From: Fidelibacterota bacterium
GTDB lineage: Bacteria > Fidelibacterota > UBA2242 > JAFGTP01
Reading direction: 5' to 3'
DNA length: 64,000 nucleotides
NCBI GenBank assembly: GCA_016934035.1
Contig: JAFGTP010000040.1
Location: forward strand, 231,470 to 295,469
Below are positions 60,056-64,000 of the stretch, one piece after another. Under the pieces are notes generated by a model. The model was given only the letters and a program-made list of their open reading frames with translations, was not told the origin of the DNA and did not search any database. Each line of letters begins with the position of its first letter. Position 1 is the first letter of the stretch. Both the position numbers and the translations under genes were made by a program.

Positions 60056-61903
60056 ATGGTATATCGGATAACACAATATCTGGCTGTCATGATAATTTTA
60101 TCAGTCCATTTATTTTCCGGTGACTCATTGATAGTCGTCGGAAGAGTGGTGGACCTGGCCGGTCAGCCGGTTTTTCATTTGACCGTTGAAACCGGGGGAA
60201 TTTCAAGTTTAACCGATAACAATGGTGAATATCAGCTGGTTATTCCCAATAGTTGTTTGCCGGTTGATGAATTTAAGGACAATCCTGAGGTGATTCAGAA
60301 CGGCCAAATCACAATTTTTAATTTAATCGGTCAAAAAGTTTATGAACAGAAAATCTGCAATCAGTTGCTCAATCATTTTACCTTACAGGGAGTTGCAGAT
60401 AACGGAATAAATTTGGCCTCAGGTTTTTATCTGGCTGTTTTAAGGGTTGGTAATAAAATTGTTCAAAAAAATAAAATTTCAATTATTGATGGAAATATGA
60501 GTCATGCAAGATTGTTTGTTGAACCGTTTAAGCAACTTCATTTATCAAAATCTTTAGCCTATACTCTGGAAATATCAGTCAGAGGGGCCCATATTTTAGA
60601 TATTGAAAATCAAACTGTCGAAGTGGATTTAAATGAAATGACCTTAACCGGGGAAGTTGAAACGATTGCAGTTGATCGGTTTCCGACAGCTGGTTTTTCT
60701 GTTGCAAAGGGAGAAAATCAGCGTCACATTATTTTTGACGCTTCGGTTTCTGAGGATGATGACAATCGGTTAAAATATCGTTGGGATTGGGAAAATGATG
60801 GACTGTGGGATACCAATTTCATGATCAGCTCACAGCAGGAACATCAATATCCTTCATCGGGTGAATTTGTTGTCCGGCTGGAAGTCAAAGATTATGCTGG
60901 CCAGACCGATGATACCACTCAGACAGTGTCCTGCTCCAATACGGTACCAATGCCGATTTTCAGCGTATCTCCGGATTCTGGATATCTTGATACAGAATTT
61001 TTGTTTGACGGAAATCTTTCTTTGGACAGTGATGAAGGGAATGAAAACCTGCAAGTACGATGGGATTTTGAATCCGATGGCATCTGGGACACAGAATTTT
61101 CCAGCGAAAAAATCTCCAGTCATCGTTATAATTCTGCCGGGCTGTATCTTGTGACAATGCAGATTGTGGATTCAGAGGAAGAAACCGATGAGGCAGACCG
61201 TACCATTAAAGTGCATTATGTCTATGATCATTTTGTAACCTTGCTGGATCGCTGGATTGTCCAATTGTATGGATTTCCAGGCAATGGATGTAATATGGTG
61301 CCGGAAAACGTTAAAGTGGAAAATTCCCATCTCTGCCTTGAGGTTACTTTTAATGACAATGCTACACTACCCATGAAATACAATGGCGGAGAAATCGGTG
61401 ATACCACTTTTTTCACTTACGGTTATTTTGAAACCAGAATGAAACCGGGAATTATGTCGGGTTCTGTTGGCTCTTTTTTCCTGATGAATAAATTTGAAAT
61501 CGAAAATTGGGAACATAAAGAAATAGATATAGAATTCATTGGCAAACACCCCACCTCCATGCAGATGACGACCCATGACTACCAGAATGGCGGTCTTGAC
61601 CATAAATTCTCAACCACAACCAAGGACCTGGGATTTGATATACGGGAATGTTTTCATGATTACGGCATTCTTTGGACACCCGACAGCGTTTCCTGGTTTG
61701 TTGACGGAAAATTATTTCATACAGAAACACAATATGTGCCCCATGAACCTCTTCATATCAGAATGAACAATTGGGCCGGTGATATGTCTGTTGATGGAAT
61801 AAGTCTCTGGCTCGGAGAAATTGATGAAAGTCAGATTCCCACTTCTGTGGAATACCAGTGGATTAAGATTATTCCGATTACCGAATATTTTAATAATGAT
61901 TGA
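60056..61903 (+). CDS. PKD-domain GH16 beta-glucanase
   Basis: A 615-aa secreted enzyme (signal VMIILSVHLFSGDS). Domain order: a carboxypeptidase-regulatory-like fold (VVGRVVDLAGQPVFHLTVETGG), split by an insert of about 100 residues resembling a T9SS/FlgD-Ig sorting domain (TIFNLIGQKVYEQ ... NLASGFYLAVLRVGNKIVQ), two PKD domains (residues about 215-310 and 315-395), then GH16 (about 400-615). The catalytic acids of GH16 are E489-I-D491-I-E493 in HKEIDIEFIG, the motif of licheninase/laminarinase-type enzymes. GGAGAGG precedes the ATG at 60056; a TTG at 60044 is in frame. It follows the aminopeptidase gene after 69 nt. Confidence 0.85.
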   Translation: MVYRITQYLAVMIILSVHLFSGDSLIVVGRVVDLAGQPVFHLTVETGGISSLTDNNGEYQLVIPNSCLPVDEFKDNPEVIQNGQITIFNLIGQKVYEQKICNQLLNHFTLQGVADNGINLASGFYLAVLRVGNKIVQKNKISIIDGNMSHARLFVEPFKQLHLSKSLAYTLEISVRGAHILDIENQTVEVDLNEMTLTGEVETIAVDRFPTAGFSVAKGENQRHIIFDASVSEDDDNRLKYRWDWENDGLWDTNFMISSQQEHQYPSSGEFVVRLEVKDYAGQTDDTTQTVSCSNTVPMPIFSVSPDSGYLDTEFLFDGNLSLDSDEGNENLQVRWDFESDGIWDTEFSSEKISSHRYNSAGLYLVTMQIVDSEEETDEADRTIKVHYVYDHFVTLLDRWIVQLYGFPGNGCNMVPENVKVENSHLCLEVTFNDNATLPMKYNGGEIGDTTFFTYGYFETRMKPGIMSGSVGSFFLMNKFEIENWEHKEIDIEFIGKHPTSMQMTTHDYQNGGLDHKFSTTTKDLGFDIRECFHDYGILWTPDSVSWFVDGKLFHTETQYVPHEPLHIRMNNWAGDMSVDGISLWLGEIDESQIPTSVEYQWIKIIPITEYFNND

Positions 61904-62185
61904 TTCTTTTATGTTAAAAATATTAAGATTTATTTCCAAATTCATTCTTTTTATTTCTCGGATCTTGTAAACAGGGCCAGGCAATCAATATTTTTAAATC
62001 GGAACTTAAACTTTTGACAATTAATTAGTTTTTCCGGCGGCAATGATTTTCAACCCGAGATGATGGGGAGTCATTGTCGCTTTTTTTTAATTTCTCCATT
62101 TTAATAGTTGAGAAATTGCTATTAAATGGGTATTAATAGGATAAATGAATAATAAAATTTAATATTCTGTTTAAAGGGAGGAGTT

Positions 62186-62560
62186 ATGTTTGATTTTAAA
62201 AATGACGGCAAAAAATTAATGTATCTGGTGACGGTTTCTATTTTAGTATTTTTATTTTTTCATAATTTTACTGAGCCCTTTCGCAGCCATCCCAACAAGA
62301 TTATGGAAAATACTGTTCGAATATTAATATTTGTCCCTTTGCTGGTTTTCACCTGGATGAAAAAAGATTGGGCACGCCAGGTTCTCGGTGGATTGTCTGC
62401 TTTTCTGTTTTTGACTGGATTTATTGCCCTTTTTTACTTCAGCAAATTATACAATGGTCTGGGCGGCCTGTGTTATCTGATTGTCCAGATATCTTTGTTT
62501 TCCACCTTTTATCATCTCCTTTTTTCAACGGTGTTGAAGAAGTTTGTGAAAGACCAGTAA
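62186..62560 (+). CDS. Four-TM membrane protein of unknown function
   Basis: A 124-aa protein with four helices (about 12-32, 42-62, 70-88 and 95-120) and short loops; the C-terminus is basic (KKFVKDQ). No family was recognised. AAGGGAGGAG precedes the ATG. The 61904-62185 gap holds no gene. Confidence 0.6.
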   Translation: MFDFKNDGKKLMYLVTVSILVFLFFHNFTEPFRSHPNKIMENTVRILIFVPLLVFTWMKKDWARQVLGGLSAFLFLTGFIALFYFSKLYNGLGGLCYLIVQISLFSTFYHLLFSTVLKKFVKDQ

Positions 62561-62639
62561 CCAGAAGATATTATTATTTCGGCCCTGAAAAGGTACACAA
62601 TGAAACCGGAAGAATATTTTCTTTGGATCATTCCTGATG

Positions 62640-62804
62640 CTCTGTAGCAGTTTTTTTCAGGAAGCCCCAATCAACTTTAATAAGATTGTATTCAGGTCGA
62701 AGGAACCGCCGAAAGAAAGTAGGATTGCCGGTTTAAAAGTCGCCTGGCTTGCTCGAACACCTGCTTGCAGCTGATGCCATCAGTTGCGAAGTAGATTCGT
62801 TTAG
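62640..62804 (-). other. GC-richer spacer with a possible gene fragment
   Basis: Composition rises compared with the flanking genes. A minus-strand frame (62692-62799) reads IYFATDGISCKQVFEQ then ARRLLNRQSYFLSAVPST and a stop, with no start codon or family. It could be a fragment of a mobile or degraded gene. Confidence 0.25.
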
Positions 62805-63566
62805 TTATTTTAAACAATTGGGTAGAATTTCTAAAAAATCTAAACATTTATCATAGTTCAATTCATAGAAATTTACACCAAGATTTATAGTGTCAAAATA
62901 TATTTGCTGATGTTCTTTGTAGTATTCTTCAGAAGGTATTTTCCAGAAGTTTTTTCCTAAATTTTCTACGATAAACCATTTCTCTAATAATCTTGCAATT
63001 CTTCCGTTGCCATCTCTAAATGGATGAATATGAGCAAATCGTAAATGAATAAAAGAAGCATAATAAAAGACTTCTGATTTTGATAATTTTTGGGATAGTA
63101 ATTTATAAATTTCTTCGAATAAATTAAGCATATGTTTTTTTACAAATTCCGGTTCTACAGCCATATAGGCTAATCCTGATTTTCCAAAAACACCTACCGG
63201 TTCCAATCTATAATGACCTCTTTTACTTTTTATTAATAAAGTTTCAGATAGAATTTTATGACAATGGAGCATGTTATCTTCTGTTAGATTATTATTTTGA
63301 GCAAAATCATATGCTGAAATTAAATTTTCTATTTCTTCAATTTCTTTTCCGACTTTAAATTTATCCTTATTCATTTCATAATTCATGAATGAATTTATGT
63401 CAATACTATTTCCTTCTATATTTGATGAATAAATTGCGGAGGATTTTGTCAAATATTCAAAATTTCCGCGTTTATCTGAGAAGTCAAAATTGTCAATTAG
63501 TGATTCGATTTTATTTCCGATTTTTTTATTATATTTATCAAAATATTTTTTATCTAAATAATCCAA
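62805..63566 (-). CDS. Fic-family AMPylase-like protein
   Basis: A 253-aa Fic protein. The active-site motif is HIHPFRDGNGRIARLLEKW (HPFx[D/E]GNGRxxR), and an inhibitory helix motif SSNIEGN near the N-terminus would block ATP binding until released. Such proteins transfer AMP or related groups to target proteins and are often mobile. The coding sequence is very AT-rich and the flanks are GC-richer, which suggests acquisition by transfer. No antitoxin partner is seen nearby. Confidence 0.9.
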   Translation of the reverse strand: MDYLDKKYFDKYNKKIGNKIESLIDNFDFSDKRGNFEYLTKSSAIYSSNIEGNSIDINSFMNYEMNKDKFKVGKEIEEIENLISAYDFAQNNNLTEDNMLHCHKILSETLLIKSKRGHYRLEPVGVFGKSGLAYMAVEPEFVKKHMLNLFEEIYKLLSQKLSKSEVFYYASFIHLRFAHIHPFRDGNGRIARLLEKWFIVENLGKNFWKIPSEEYYKEHQQIYFDTINLGVNFYELNYDKCLDFLEILPNCLK

Positions 63567-63599
63567 TTTATCCCCGATTTTTCACTTTGATAATTTAAT

Positions 63600-64000
63600 A
63601 AATTCTGGATATTTTTGATAATCTTTTTCCAATACTTTTTATTCTGAATAGCAAACAAGTATTACCGACGCCGAACGCCGAATCGTTATTAGCCAAATGT
63701 TCAGACAAGCCTCTTCTCGGCAGTTCCGTCTGATTACAAGTTTCGATTTGACAAAAAAGCCTTTCCAAATTATTCATCAAAATGGAAAGAACAAAGGGGA
63801 AAGTGTTGTCAAAATTAAAACAACCTTTCATGGAAGACCTGGAATAGCGTGGATAGGGCAAAGTCACCCTCCTCCTCAAAGCCAAAATCCACGAAGAAGG
63901 CATCCTTACATGCCCCACCTGTGGCCGGTGTATGGCACTCGTCAGGACCACCAGACGAAGAAGAGCACCGCCACTCATAGATTTGATACCACAGATCACT
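63600..64000. other. Unresolved sequence at the right edge
   Basis: GC-richer than the rest of the window, without a convincing gene. A plus-strand frame from 63857 reads a CPTCGRCM zinc-ribbon-like segment, and a minus-strand 134-codon frame looks like a shadow. It may be the edge of a mobile element that continues outside the window. Confidence 0.25.

Noticed and set aside
63595..63999. Minus-strand frame of 134 codons at the right edge
   Set aside because: Low-complexity, no start signal, no domain, in a stretch with odd composition; not a convincing gene.
1..64000. CRISPR arrays, rRNA genes, riboswitches, phage or complete insertion sequences
   Set aside because: None could be supported: no regularly spaced repeats, no conserved aptamer or rRNA pattern, no transposase or integrase.

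Overview
The window looks like a piece of chromosome from an uncultured, probably anaerobic or microaerophilic, low-GC bacterium of the FCB superphylum (Calditrichota, Marinimicrobia, Cloacimonadota, Ignavibacteria or a relative; I cannot place it more exactly). The evidence is an M1 aminopeptidase ending in a type IX secretion sorting domain (YQNYPNPFNP), DUF4199 and DUF6485 proteins, LytS/LytTR signalling, WG-repeat and Big_2 lipoproteins, lipoproteins with relaxed lipoboxes, and a class I hybrid cluster protein cluster with no aerobic respiration genes beside it. There is no phage, CRISPR array, rRNA operon or intact insertion sequence. Only the right end (about 62.6-64 kb) has mosaic composition.

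Layout. 0-6.6 kb: tail of a response regulator, three small membrane proteins on the minus strand (one only 40 aa), a GH47 alpha-mannosidase lipoprotein, an NTF2-like lipoprotein, and an overlapping run of DUF4199, DUF1801, GNAT and alpha/beta hydrolase genes. 6.7-20 kb: a large unknown lipoprotein, a C69 dipeptidase, a GntR regulator, an NhaC antiporter paired with a PLP basic amino acid decarboxylase, a large unknown exported protein and a GAF histidine kinase. 20-24.8 kb: a nitrosative-stress/redox cluster (Rrf2 regulator, dicluster ferredoxin, cupin, hcp) followed by an orphan [NiFe]-hydrogenase small-subunit-like gene, plus a second cupin lying against the decayed tail of a short-chain dehydrogenase. 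24.8-29.8 kb: a TetR regulator and an MMPL/RND exporter, LolA-like and outer-membrane protein operon with two near-identical candidate operators. 30-38 kb: thiS/thiF, an aldo/keto reductase, a 1032-aa protease-propeller-barrel outer-membrane protein, and a toxin-antitoxin-toxin array.

38-50 kb: a TPR histidine kinase and LytTR regulator, followed directly by three 9-bp direct repeats exactly 21 bp apart in front of a Big_2 lipoprotein gene (a self-contained signalling module); GltS-like symporter, WG-repeat protein, and nifS/nifU flanked by two Hsp20 genes. 50-57.8 kb: galactokinase, a membrane-fused spermidine-synthase-like protein, a tRNA-Gly(CCC) with two changes at conserved positions, an epimerase, a ferritin-like protein, an FMN-binding protein, a complete subclass B1 metallo-beta-lactamase and a GH20-like lipoprotein. 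58-64 kb: the M1 aminopeptidase, a PKD/GH16 glucanase with an odd nested domain, a small membrane protein and a Fic protein in compositionally mixed sequence.

Together the genes suggest a polymer-degrading cell (mannosidase, hexosaminidase-like enzyme, glucanase, dipeptidase, aminopeptidase) with NO/redox stress defence, Fe-S assembly and several small signalling modules. All calls come from reading the sequence; no database search was run.
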